From Thuidium tamariscinum (Eukaryota; Streptophyta; Bryopsida; Hypnales; Thuidiaceae): a stretch of 64,000 bases of DNA. Shown one piece after another: positions 22,236-33,486 of the stretch. Location of the stretch: contig OX344751.2 of the NCBI GenBank assembly GCA_947034885.2, positions 5,890,001 through 5,954,000 of the forward strand, given 5' to 3'. The notes beneath the pieces are model-generated. The model saw only the letters and a program-made list of their open reading frames with translations. It was not told where the DNA came from and did not search any database. The position numbers and the translations under genes are program-made. Within the stretch, counting starts at the first letter, position 1. Every line of letters starts with the position of its first letter.

Positions 22236-25017
22236 ATGGCGCGTGCAACGGACGTGTCCGAGGTGAGGATTGCAGAAGAAGGGCCGATGCCAGGCTACAC
22301 GGGCCATGTGCCGGGCGTGAAGAGCCATGTGATGGGCCATTCATTCTCAGATGCCTCACGGCGCGGGGTGGCCATCTCCGACTCCTTGCGCAACCACGAG
22401 TATGGCCGTGCCATTCACTTGGTCAGTGCCCAATGCATACCAAGCTCATTGGTCGGAGTCACCATACGTGCTTTTGTGGGTGTTGAGCTCGCAATTTGTG
22501 TTGCATGTTGGTTTCAATACGCCTTCCCATTTTGATCCCATAAAGGGTTTGAGCTCACAATCTTGTTGTCAGAATTGGCAAGTTAGGAAGAAAGTTTTCA
22601 AGTCAAGCAACAAAACTTCAAAATATCTCTAGTATTTGTGAAACAAAGCTTCACACTCTCTTGGAAGCAAACATTGAATCCTATAAATTTTCATATTTTT
22701 TCATCATCACTTTCTGTTCATTGTTATTCGAGAGGAAGAATAACAGAGGAGGTCAAATGAGATGAGGTGCCAAGCTCTACTACCTCCATACTACAACTTT
22801 GATCTCCCATTCTTTGTCTCCGAAGCTGCCTGAACTCATTTTCAACGAATGCATTCAAAGTGCTAATCGGAGGACTCAAAGAAACTCACACCTCCCATTC
22901 ATTGCGATATGAGAGGGAGAGAATCCACAATCGCAATTCTCTTCACTTTCTCATTCCGTGATGATTCATTCACTGACTATGACACCCACTGCTAATGTTT
23001 GAAAAACATCAGAGTACAGAGAACAGGCCAGTGAATCAAGAGCAAGACTTCCATGCGGAGCTGAGTAAGCCCGGGGAGAAGACGGACCCCCGGGCGCTTC
23101 TATGGAGGTGCTCTACGAAGGAGGCTCCTCCGGAAACGCGCCTGGTGTCCGGGAAAGTGGACTTGAAAAGCTTGAGGTCTGTCTCTGCTCCCCCTCAGCT
23201 CCTCAATCCCTCCTCCAGCCAGAATAAGTAATCCATTATCCCCACCGTGACATTCTTTGATCGCTTGGAAGTCTTCTTTTCTTGACTTGGACGTGGTCGA
23301 CCGATTCAAGATTGACTGGCTTTCCAAACTTCAATTTCGTGAAGTAAATCTTCGATAGACTTTGAATGATGGATTTGGATTCTTGGGTGTGGATGAAGTG
23401 GTGATTTGCGAACATCGTTGTGTGACGTGTATCAAATTGTAATGAATTTTATCAATTTGGTGGGAATGGTTGGTTTTTATTCAGCATTCTCTTGCTCTTA
23501 TGCAGCTCAGGTTGAGTCTTTGGTCTGTAGTTATGATAGAATTTGAATGATGGGTTTGGATTCTTGGGTGCACTTGAAGTGATCTTCAAAGAATGTTGTG
23601 TGACCTGTTCACAAGTTTGATGAATTTCTATTGATTGGATTTGTTGGTTTTATTAAGCAATCCTCTACTAGTAGCTTGTTACAGCCAAGATATTTAGCAA
23701 AGCAAACCTACAAGCTTTCACATAATCAAACATCGGCGGGATTCGAATGACGGGCTTGAATTCTTGCATGTCCGTCTTCAAAGTATGTTGAATGTGTATG
23801 CAACTCTGATGCATTCGTGTTGATTGGGATTGCTGGGGTTTGTTTTCCTTTGGATGGGGATGTCGATCAGGATGTGCTCTGCTGACAGCTCTGTTGCGAG
23901 CTGCTGCTCTGCTGTAGACAGTGTATCGGCACCACTGATGGGCCTGCTCAGCCCAACCCTCCGATGCACATATCCTTGGGTGACTTGCCCTACAAGGACT
24001 GCCGACTGCAGCTGAAGAAGGAGTGGGGAAACCGAGGCCCGGAGTATCAGGAAGTGAATGAAGGCCAGCATCAAGTGCCAGGGTACACCGGACACACCCA
24101 TGCCTCACAAGTAAGCGCACTTTTTACAACAACTCAGACTTCTGTCACATGTTTCTCACACTGCCAAATGTTTTTGAGTAACACTAGTAGTTCAACATTT
24201 GCAACAGCACGTTCATTGCACAAGATGCATAAGAAAGAGAGGATTAAGTGCAACCTTGGATTAGGGTTGGAGTGAATTAAGGATTCTGCTTAAAGAATCT
24301 CGAGTTTCATGTCAAAATTCGAGGATAGAGAGTGAGTGACCACGTGATTTTCAAGGTTTCAAGGTTTAGGGTTTAGGGTTTTTAGGGTTTAGGGTGCGTG
24401 TCGGTGTCATTTGGGTTTAGTTTGGGTTGGTGCATGTATTTAGTTAAGGAGTGGCTTATTTTGGACGTGTGATGATTTGCTTAAGAAAACCCCATTGCAT
24501 ATTCTTTAGTTTGCGAGATTTAGGTTTTTAACCCAAGAGTGTTCCCGAGTATTGGATGAGCATGTGTAACAATGAACACATCAAATACGATGAATACTTT
24601 ACAGAGTATTCTTACTTTAAAGAGGTTCTACTTGTAGTTAGTGGAATTACCTTAATTTAAAGACTCATTGTGCAGGACTCTTGAATTACTCAGGTTCAGA
24701 AATACGTTGCTCTTTCTTCTTCATGAAATGCTACTAATCCGTGTCTCTTCATGGGATGATGGCAGCACATGTTTGCCAAATCCTTTGGAAAAACCACTCG
24801 TGAGCTGCGGAGTTTCCCAGCCGAGCCTTCCACTTCCGGGAAGTATATCAGCTACGCGGAGAATCGGCCGCTGGTGGTGAATGAGTTCGAGCTCAAGCAT
24901 CCCATGCGCTACCCGCACAACCAGCTCCTCAAAACGGGAGAGGGCACTTTGGGGCCTCTGCCTGATGGCGCTGGACCTCTCTACTCTCCCAAAGAAGCAG
25001 GCTATGAAGGAGATTAA
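22236..25017 (+). CDS. CIMIP2/FAM166-like ciliary microtubule inner protein
   Basis: Exons are 22236-22421, 23013-23227 (or ending 23176), 23918-24110 and 24766-25017. Phases close with either exon 2 end, giving 281 or 264 residues. The family motif occurs twice: PGYTGHVPG at residues 19-27 and VPGYTGHTHASQ at the end of exon 3, which splices directly to HMFAKSFGKTTREL. PGYTGxxPG followed by a G..Y/F.K.TR element defines FAM166/CIMIP2 proteins, which bind inside the doublet microtubules of motile cilia. Exons 1, 3 and 4 are well supported by motif continuity. Exon 2 is less certain: the two candidate donors are TAA|GTAATC and GAG|GTCTGT. Expression would be expected in male gametes if the organism makes flagellate sperm. 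Confidence 0.8.
23350..23845 (+). repeat. three degenerate ~185-200 bp tandem units in intron 2 of the CIMIP2-like gene
   Basis: Units begin near 23355, 23535 and 23740. They share the ordered words GAATGATGG.TTGGATTCTTG, AAGT.GTTG.GTGACCTG/GTGTAT, GATGAATT and GATTGG..TTG.TGG. The third unit ends shortly before exon 3. Confidence 0.7.
24363..24395 (+). repeat. short interstitial telomere-type repeat
   Basis: About four plant-type TTTAGGG units, one with two extra T residues, lie in intron 3 of the CIMIP2-like gene. Confidence 0.85.
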
Positions 25018-25438
25018 TCCGTCTTCTTCGTCTTCTTCACAGTGGTACTTAGACTCCTCACTCAGAGGTCGACCTCTAATTTGTGCTTCTCCATTAATTA
25101 GCTGAAACACTATTCATCATGCATTGGAGACAAAGAATGGGAGAAACGGGAGAAATTTGCAAATGCAGAATTTCGCTTGAGCTTGTCACTGAAATTTCCA
25201 AGTTCATGTGCTAAAGATTAGAAATGAAGCGCAAGGGAAAACAGATGAAGTTTAGAGTTCAACGAGTTCAGTGAAATCGACTGCGTCTCCCCCTTAAGGT
25301 AACAGATGGAATGTATGAGATACATTTGTGAAAGTAGCTGAAAAATCAGCATCATTTGATAGACAAATTATTCTCTATACAGGGTTTATACAAAATATGT
25401 CTGAAATGGTAGTCCGAGTGACAAAATTGGAATGAATG
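25018..25438. other. 3' flank of the CIMIP2-like gene
   Basis: No gene was seen between the CIMIP2 stop and the degenerate AOC tail copy. Confidence 0.45.
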
Positions 25439-25664
25439 AGCTGGAAACTAATGTTGGTGATGAATTCAATCTGCCAGCGTGCTCACGTGAAGTTCTACTA
25501 AAGTATATATCGATGCTAGTGAGATTAAGCTAGTCAGAGTAGATAGGGAGGGCAAACCCGGGTTTGCGAGTAACAGCTTCACGACACGGCTGCACATACT
25601 CACAGGACTCCTCGGACAGAGTAGAACAGCTTGAATGGCGTAATGTTGGAATGAATGGGCTTGA
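25439..25664 (-). pseudogene. degenerate tandem copy of the AOC 3' end
   Basis: This matches 25665-25910 block by block in direct orientation: ATGTTGGTGA.GAATTCAAT, ATATAT.CGAT, TTAGGGAG/ATAGGGAG..GCAAACCC, CGGCT.CACATACTC and ACAGCTTGAATGGCGT. It covers the last coding bases and 3' flank of allene oxide cyclase, with stops and indels, so it is a broken duplicate downstream of the real gene. Confidence 0.75.
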
Positions 25665-25748
25665 AACAAAATGTTGGTGAAGAATTCAATCAGCTAGCGC
25701 TCTCGTGAAAAAAATTCTACCATATATACCGATACTCCTGTGATCAAT

Positions 25749-27049
25749 CTAATCGGTGTAATTAGGGAGTGCAAACCCTGGTTGGCACGAAGCAGCTTCC
25801 CTGCACGGCTTCACATACTCAGAAGGCTCCACGGGAGCTGAGGTCAAAACGGACGGCAACTCAGGAACCCCCCGCACATGAAACGTGTAGAAAAGCTTGA
25901 ATGGCGTGATGTTGTGGAGGTGAACCACGCCCTTGGCTTCCCGGAACAGCCCTGCTCCGCCCGTGATCGTCAGCAGCGTATCCTCGAACGTGGAGAACGG
26001 ACCCTGGGCGGAAACGTGACCCATGTCGCCCAGGTAGAATGTGTACATGGCCTCGTAACGATCTGGGAAGAAGTATTGCTGCTTCGTGTGATGGCTCTGG
26101 CCCTTGCCGGGATAAGCTTTCACGACCATCGTCATCCCTGCTGTCACGCCCAATCGCATTCGCAAGGAACTGTCGTATATCTGCAATGGGACACATGAAA
26201 CAATCAACAATGGGACACAAGCAACAAGCTCATTGAATCTTGATTTTGGGTTTCAATGCTCTTTGACCTAATAGAGATGAAGTTCAAAATTCACTGGAAT
26301 GAGCTGTGACCCCTCTTGAAGAGAAATTTTGGGCTTAGAGTAATTAGGAGGGAAGATGCTGTGATCAACGTTATATGTGAGCGAATTGTAGTTTTATTAC
26401 CTTGTTGGAAAAGGGGACTAAATCTCCGAGTCCATGCTCATGCCCGCCTGAGAGCGTGCTCCAGAGATTATGGAAGAAATTAGCGTCCCTATTCTTGTTA
26501 CTAAATTTCGAAGTGTTGATGGTGCTGAAGGGTAGAAAAGCAGGGCTGTCGCGGTCGTGCTCGTTGATCTCGTAAACACTAAACAGCTGCAATTCCTCTG
26601 TAAAAACTCAAAGAACACAATTGCTCAATACCTCATCAGCTGCAGCAAGAAATTTTCGGTAAATCAAATGACGAAACTCCCTTTAGGAACTTCGAATTGA
26701 ACAGAGCTCAAGGCTAGGGCGACTGCAACACACCTTTCTTCGGTAGAGCGTCCCATAAAAACAACCGCCGCACAGCCTCCGTCTCGGAACTTCGCCCGCC
26801 ACTACTCACCGCTGGCTGCCTCGCCCACGACTCCAGAAGCTCATCCGCAGGACTCAACAATTTCTCCACAGGCTTGAACTGCACAGAGCTCTGGCTCGCG
26901 GTCTTCGCTACACAAGTAATTGCGACTCGCTTCACGGCTCTCGCATTTCCAACCAAGGCGGTACTCCTGGAAGCCACGGCATTACCACTCACTCCACAAG
27001 CGCTACTAGCCCTCGCCACAGCTGCCATTCCAATCGCCACACCTGCCAT
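25749..27049 (-). CDS. AOC: allene oxide cyclase (jasmonate/OPDA pathway)
   Basis: Three exons, 27049-26734, 26597-26401 and 26180-25749, total 945 nt and 314 residues. Junctions are AAAG|GTGTGT..TTACAG|AG (phase 1) and AACAAG|GTAATA..TTGCAG|ATA (phase 0). An alanine- and serine-rich N-terminus of about 100 residues fits a plastid transit peptide. The barrel signature follows: VYEINEHDRDSPAFL at ~113-127, LGDLVPFSNK closing exon 2, then YDSSLRMRLGVTAGM, RYEAMYTFYLGDMGH, STFEDTLLTITGGAG and PFKLFYTF. The enzyme converts the unstable allene oxide to cis-(+)-12-oxo-phytodienoic acid in plastids. Compared with typical AOCs as I recall them, this copy has extra residues before LGDLVPFSNK (NKNRDANFFHNLWSTLSGG) and between VVKAYPGKG and RYEAMY, so it may be a divergent paralogue. 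Confidence 0.93.
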
Positions 27050-27252
27050 CGTCGTCGTCCCAACAACAAACCAATTCCCAAATGTGCTCCAACACCACTA
27101 GTTGATGCAATCAATCGAGCAGGGAACACCACCAAGCTAGTAGACAGTTCAATTTCTTCCCACCCAGCTTCAGAAACACCAAGAGATTGATGATTGCCTG
27201 TGCTGAACTGGTGGATCGGTGAACTGATGAATCGAGAGAGTGTGAGGCTCGG

Positions 27253-27263
27253 GCTTTATATAG
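27253..27263 (-). promoter_or_regulatory. TATA box of AOC
   Basis: On the minus strand the sequence reads CTATATAAAGC, about 205 bases upstream of the AOC start codon. A TSS near 27225 would give a 5' leader of about 175 bases. Confidence 0.6.
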
Positions 27264-27344
27264 CATGGAATTGGGGAATTGGGGAATTCCCTGGCAACGA
27301 GTACGTTAGTATACTGTAGAGCATGAATTCTTCACCGGCAGTAG

Positions 27345-28610
27345 TCGGACCCCCCGTATGGAACAGAGTTTCCTCTGTTCACATTGGAAGGCCTGGTCAA
27401 TTGGTGGCAAGAGGCTACCGGCGGGTGGTGGCGGAGATTGGGGCCTTCAGGGAGTTGTGCCCTGGTTTCCACCGATTCTTCGCGTGTACTTCCTGACCTC
27501 TTTATGGTGTCTGGTGGGGGAATTCATAGACTGTAACTTACACATGAAATGCATGGCACTGCATTCGGTGAACCCCATTAAGGTAGGCATACCCATTATG
27601 GACCCTTTTCTCAATTGGGTCAGAGACTCAGAGGCCATTAACCCCTAAGCGCCGCCGGCGCCAATTTTTGGCGTTCGGCAGGCTTCATAGGCCCCAAGAG
27701 GACATGAACAGTAGTTTTTTTTCTTCATTTTATTTTAGTGACCTTTCATGTTGAGTTGTAAAGAGTCTCCAATTGAATTTTTAGTCTAACTAATGTTTGT
27801 TTTTATGTAGTTGAGAAGTAATTAGAGAAAACGGATGTCAAAATTTGCCATTTTAGTGTATTTTGAGAAATTGACAAAATCTGAAATTTCTCCTTGAAAA
27901 TGACATTTTCTCAGTTAAAGCCCAACTAATGAAAGGAAGGTCCTCTCATCTTGTTCCTACTCCAATTGAAATTTTGTAAAAATTTGTAAAAATGAATATT
28001 TTATTGCAGTTTGCACTTTGGCTATATTTTTAATGTCCATTACTTTCTAATTATAGATGTACACAATAAATTATTTTACACCATGATGATTTTCACTGTA
28101 ATGTTCGCACATGGTGAAATTTTCAGATTTTTTGAGATTGTTTTCTATTTGATATGATTTTTCCTTCATTTTTCCTTCAAAAAAGTTCAGAAAATACAAT
28201 TTTCCTCAAAAAAATCTGAAATTTGTGTGAAGTACAGAGGACATGCTGTTTCATCTCTGAAAAATAAAAATAAAAATTTCCATATGCATCTGATTACAAA
28301 ATGGCAACAAACTGAGTGGCAGAGAATGCAGCCTGAAACCAGTGGTCATAGGCCCGGCATTTCAGGGTTAACACTGAAACGTCTCAATCCTTTTTTGAGT
28401 TTTTGCACATTTTCACTTATAGCTTTGTATAGATATATCATTTACCAAAATTTAATGAATTTGGTCATTAAGGAAGGTTGTCTTTTCTGTACTACTAGGC
28501 ATGGGAAACAAGTGTTACATTTGATCAATGAGAAGTTAATTGGATGAAATAGTGCCTTGAAGCCCTCTGTTCATCGTCCAAAATATGGACGTCACAACGC
28601 TTCAGGGTTA
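27345..28610. other. intergenic DNA upstream of AOC, no gene supported
   Basis: The first ~330 bases are GC-richer and hold a 96-codon plus-strand frame (27358-27648) with no recognisable motif. The remainder is AT-rich. Confidence 0.4.
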
Positions 28611-28990
28611 AACCCATCTCACAAAGTAGGACCAACGGGTTGGATTTACCCAAGCAAGAAAATCTAAAAAAAATTTAATTTTTTCTATTGGATTGGGAGG
28701 GATTTGTTCTAACCCTGCAAATCGCTTGTCACTGGGTCGTATGTATTTTAACCTTTGCAATGAAACTCGTTTCGTTTGTGTCAAAATATTATTATTATTA
28801 TTATTATTAATTTATTTTTAAAATTTGCACATAATTTTTTTTGCAAATTCTGAATTCATATTTGCAATCAAAGATCCTAAATTAAGCCATAGAGTTCTGA
28901 AATCATGGCACAAAATAGTGGATTTTTTAATAAATTTTACCCTTCAATAATAAAAAAATTTATCTTGTTGGTCCTACTTAAGTTTGTGAA
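28611..28990. repeat. MITE-like inverted repeat, related to DNA in the gene B intron
   Basis: Ends share ACAAA..AGTAGGACCAAC in inverted orientation (28620-28636 and 28965-28985). Internal words (CTGAATTCATATTTGCAA, GATCC.AAA, ATGGCACAAA) recur at 45050-45265. A short ATT microsatellite (28787-28809) lies inside. Confidence 0.5.
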
Positions 28991-29689
28991 ACATATTTAA
29001 CATCCTATAGTTGGATCTCTATTTGATCATGTCTAACATTTGTAAGATGAGGTGTTGGATGGATGTAGGTAAAGGAACAAAATTGGAGAGATGGAAAGCT
29101 CAAAATATGGCTCAAACTGGGTATTTTACCGGGTTAGCCAACCGTCTGTACCCCACCGCACACAAATTAAGTTATTGAAAGGCAGTTGGTGAGGCACCCT
29201 TGGTGTTTTCTCTAGAAAACCATGCTACAATCATGCCATGGCCTCGCCATTGTTACAGCTACTCTAGCTACCAAGTTTTCATCCTATGGACGTACCCTCT
29301 TGCGATCAATGCATTGATCAGACACGAATTGTGTGGGGTGCCAGCAATTCAAGGTTCACAGTATACCATACCATATACTTCCCATGGTACAGCATGATTA
29401 TTGCAAGACTCCCTCCCTTGCACAAGGTATGTGTTTTGAAAAAAATTAATCCCACTGACAGAGAGAAAACATTTCACAATTAATGCATCCAAATTTGGGA
29501 TGAAAAAAATGAGAAACCCCACAAAACAAAGGTCTTTATGTTGGATGAAGACTATTCATGAAAACTATCTCCATCCTAAACAAAGTCAAGGAGGAAGATT
29601 TGGATGTCCCACCTTATCCCCTAAATGTTTTTGACTATGTTTTCACCAAAAATGTTTCAAAGCTGCCATTTCTAATACAAGTGCAATTT

Positions 29690-30556
29690 CTTTTTTAAAA
29701 ACACATTTTTGACTCATGTAACCGTAGAATCTTGTAGTAAGGTGGTTTGTATAAATGTGGAAAAAATTTCAGAAATTTCCACCGTGTAGATTGCAAGATA
29801 TAAGCATTTGAATTGACAAAAATCGTTTTTTTATCCCTGCGAAAATCCAGGCAGCTGCACTTCACAGGGTCACATTTGTGTGAAAAAAAATTCAAAATGT
29901 GGTTACTCTTTGTATTCATACTTCAATGCAAGTTGGCTACATTCTCAAAAAATTTCAAACCATATGGAATTGTACAACATATTGGAAAAATTAGTAAGTA
30001 GAAAGAAGTAAAAAATGAGCCAAAATACTAAATTGTGAACATTTTATTCATGGAATTGAAAATCTTCAATCCCAATGGTTAAAATGTTGAAATAAACAAT
30101 CTACACCTTCTATTTTTATTTTTTTCAAAATTATGAAAAATTGAATTAAATGAAGAATTTCAAACATTTTTTGTATTGTAGAGATTCTGTAACTAGCCAC
30201 AAACTCCCCAAACTCAAAATCTTTATAACTTTTGACTCATTGATTGGAATGGATTGATTCAAAGCTTCCCATGTCTATATAAACCTAAAAAAACAATTTG
30301 AAATTTCACCTTTTTTTAAAAAGGTTTTTTGAAGAAGTTTTTTCAGCTGTCCAGGCTGCCCGCTGAATAAAGAAAACAACATATCCTGCCATAACTTTTT
30401 AACCGTGAAGTCAAAAGTTATGAAAATTGTCAGGCCTTAAAGATACTCTTTGGGCGTACATTATATTAAAATTTCAAAGAAAAAAATAAAAACTCCATCC
30501 GTAGTGAGCTGCCCAAAAAGTTTATAATCTCAAAAAACGTTGTTCAGGGCTTTAGG
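29690..30556 (+). repeat. dispersed AT-rich repeat family, copy 1
   Basis: This copy is matched in inverted orientation by about 33850-34640 and in direct orientation over its 3' half by 31070-31547. Shared words include AGATTGCAAGATAT, GATTCAAAGCTT.CCA, ATAACTTTTGAC and the end motif CTTTAGGGGTTA. It has no coding content. Confidence 0.65.
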
Positions 30557-31069
30557 GGTTATACTAGTCTTTTCATAACAGTAGAAGGTTTGGAGGATTA
30601 CTATAAAGTAATCTACCTTGCATTGACAAAAGCTACATGTGACAACATTTGAATAGGATCTTAATTATTAGTAATTAAGGCAATGAGCGGAACACAAATA
30701 GAACTTCTTTTTATTGCATGTCTTCTTTTTGTACATGACTTGTAGTAATGGAGTTTGTAGGTGAAGGGTTGCTATTATATGAGCCTAAAAGACCATACAC
30801 CTATAGTACAATTGACTTTACTAAAAAAATCTTGTATGATTATAGTGTGTTTATATTATAAGTGTTTATGTGATACAAGCACCTTCAATGGTTGAAGTAT
30901 ATGCACTTTTATATAGGTTCAAAACTTACATGCTCAAATACTAGTACCGTTGCACTTCTATGACATGTAAAAACCTCTTAATGCATAGTTACAATACCAT
31001 GCACTAAGACAGGTTCTACTTGTACTTTAGGATGAAGTCTATTGTACATAAGTTCTTTCTAGCATTGTA

Positions 31070-31164
31070 GTTTTCAAAGACTCCATACCTACCCACAAAC
31101 TAAAATTCTTCATAACTTTCATCCTATTAATCCAAATGGAGTCGGATTCAAAGCTTCCCATGTG

Positions 31165-31198
<34 letters not shown>

Positions 31199-31216
31199 TA
31201 TACTTGTGTATATATG

Positions 31217-31277
<61 letters not shown>

Positions 31278-31547
31278 CTAAAGAACCAATTTTAATTTTT
31301 AATTTTTTCAAAAAGTGATTTTCAAAGAAGTTTTTTGAACAGCCCAGGCTGTTCAAAGATGAAAGAAAATCACATATCATGCAATAAATTTTAACAATGT
31401 AGTCAAAACTTATGAAAATTGTTGAACCTTGAAGCTACTGCATGTTGTGTAAAAATTTCAAACAAAAAAAAACAAAAAAACTCCACTTGTAGTGAGTTGC
31501 CCTAAATCACTATGTTGCCAAAAAAGCACAGCCGTTTGGTCCTTTAG
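31070..31547 (+). repeat. dispersed AT-rich repeat family, partial copy 2, split by a microsatellite
   Basis: This matches the 3' half of the copy at 29690-30556 (GGATTCAAAGCTTCCCATGT, GAAGTTTTTT..AGCCCAGGCTG, ACTCCACTTGTAGTGAGTTGCCC) and ends TCCTTTAGAGGTTA. TATG and TA runs interrupt it. Confidence 0.65.
31168..31274. repeat. compound (TATG)n and (TA)n microsatellite
   Basis: A TATG run occupies about 31168-31199 and a TA run about 31221-31274. Tyr/Ile and Tyr/Val frames over this DNA are artefacts. Confidence 0.97.
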
Positions 31548-31559
31548 AGGTTAAAACTT

Positions 31560-32089
31560 GATCACCATACCAACTCTGAAGAGAATTGCAAAAACTAAAT
31601 TGTTCAAATTTCACAAAGACCACAATACACGGCAACAATTCCAATCATGTCTAAGGGAGAGGCACCCAATGGCGTACATGTACCCAATGCCATCGGTTTC
31701 TACAATACACAATCATTTCAGGCTACAAATGTAGGTAGGTAGTACATGGCTTATTTCTTTTGACCTAAAACAATAAGCAGTTTACAGTCCTGCTACATTT
31801 TTGTTCTAGAAGGAATGACTTAGAAATGGACGACATTGGGTGCAGGTGCACCATTGGGTGCCTCTCCCGTAGACATTATTGAATCCATACACTGATGGCC
31901 TGAAATTTCTCCTCATGCGAAAATTTTATCTGTTTCTTCATTAATTTTTCTTTTTGCATTGAGTGAGATATTCAATTTCAGTTTGCATACAGGAATTATG
32001 GCTTACTGTAAGTATGGCGTTTATTTTTGTTGGTTTTTGAAACAAATGAACGAAAATTCATTGCCAGGGAAACAGAGTATAAGTTACTC
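31560..32089. other. AT-rich intergenic DNA
   Basis: A short inverted pair surrounds a conserved word: AGGGAGAGGCACCCAATGG near 31651 and CACCATTGGGTGCCTCTCCC near 31850, suggesting a ~220-bp foldback. No gene was seen. Confidence 0.4.
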
Positions 32090-32483
32090 TCTGGTTTGAA
32101 ATTCCACACGGAAGCAGCACACGGCACAGTGGTGACAGTGCGGCCACTCGGGGCCTGTCAGGAACTCAGTATTGATAAAATCACGTGCCCTAGTCGTGCT
32201 CCTTCAATTGCGCACGTTTCTTTTTCCAGTCAGCAACGCGATTATTGGAGGAGTCTGAGGGGGTTGTCGTACTGCCAGGTGGCTCGTACCGGCTGTGCCA
32301 TGTTGGCGGTACTGTATCAGAAAAAGGTTCTGCGTTACCGACGGCCTCTCCACCGTGGCATTCCTGCGGCTGGATGATTCCATTCCAACCACAGTCCGGG
32401 AAGAAATTTTAGCTTCACCGGCTAAAACCCTACATTTCCTTGCACCAACCGGTTACTTGGACTCAGAGAATACTCTCGGCTAG
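32090..32483 (+). other. GC-richer island with coding-like but broken frames
   Basis: The composition rises here and two overlapping plus-strand frames run through it, but no single frame covers it. The last part (TVAFLRLDDSIPTTVREEIL, stop 32481-32483) has the feel of a protein tail, loosely like the ACT-type regulatory end of 3-phosphoglycerate dehydrogenases. A pyrimidine-rich CTTTTTCCAG precedes part of it. It may be a decayed exon. I cannot assign it. Confidence 0.25.
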
Positions 32484-33055
32484 GCCTTAAGAAAATAAAG
32501 AATATTCTTTTTTTTCCCTCTAAAATGATCCGGTTTTTTTATGAGATTTTGAACTCCATTCAGAAATCAGTCTAGATTTCAACCAGCTAACTTGTAACTA
32601 AATGCCGGTACTCCCCATTCATTGATTCCAACTTGATTTTTGAATTCTAAAGTTTGTGCCACACCAGGTGTTTTGGACCTTGTCGTGGAGTACAGAAGAA
32701 CTTCCATGAAGATTGACCTACCCATTCCCGTATAGATGTGTTGTTTTAGGTACTTTGGAAAAGCTATTTACCAGCTTCCATATTTTGAACAGACCGGCGA
32801 AGTTGGAGAGAATTCATTTACAAAAAGAATGAAGATAGTTTGACAAAAAGTGATTTTTTAATGTTTTTTCAAAGTTAAAATGTTAAAGCATGAATAGACC
32901 TTGTTAAAGTAGAGGCTAACATGTTTGCTCCCCAAGTGCATTGCCATCATGATATAGGGTTGTTAAGATAATGGTAATGAGTGGGATACTAATAGAAATG
33001 GGAGGACCTTGTAGGTGGCAAAATTGGATGGATGGTAGTAATGGGTAGTTCTACC
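32484..33055. other. AT-rich intergenic DNA
   Basis: No gene was seen. A block near 32950-33050 resembles 30660-30770. Confidence 0.4.
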
Positions 33056-33056
33056 T

Positions 33057-33475
33057 TAGAGCATCTCCAATGGTTGCACTACAATGACTTGCCAAATGAT
33101 ATAGTGCATGCAAGGATATGTAGTGACCAACAATTTGGTGTTGTTTTTCAACACAAGCCACACCCACAGACTGTCCCTTTCACTAGAAACTATAGTTTCC
33201 ACCCATTTTGACTTGTTGCATGGTTTGCAATGGTATAGTTGTGTCCAAATTTTACCTAAAGCAAATGCTATACCTTGATTGGTGTGAATTCCTGTGATAA
33301 TGCAAACAAGAAGAAGGTGTTGTTAGAGACTCAACATTCTATTAGACCCTTCTTTCCCCTTCATGCATGGGCTCTAGCAATCTAGCGTAGACTTCTTGCA
33401 TGGACTTTGAGAGATGTTCTCAGATATAATTGTCCTAGGACACAAGAGAATATCACATTAGAGATGTTGCTTTAA
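33057..33475. mobile_element. probable Harbinger-type MITE (GAGCATCTCC end)
   Basis: The left end reads TTAGAGCATCTCCAATGG, a classic plant MITE end with TTA before it. The right end reads AGAGATGTTGCTTTA. The right terminus is diverged, so the boundary is approximate. Confidence 0.5.
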
Positions 33476-33486
33476 ACGAGAGCACT

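Noticed and set aside
31039..31380. Frames with long Tyr-Ile runs
   Set aside because: They are translations of the TATG and TA microsatellite.
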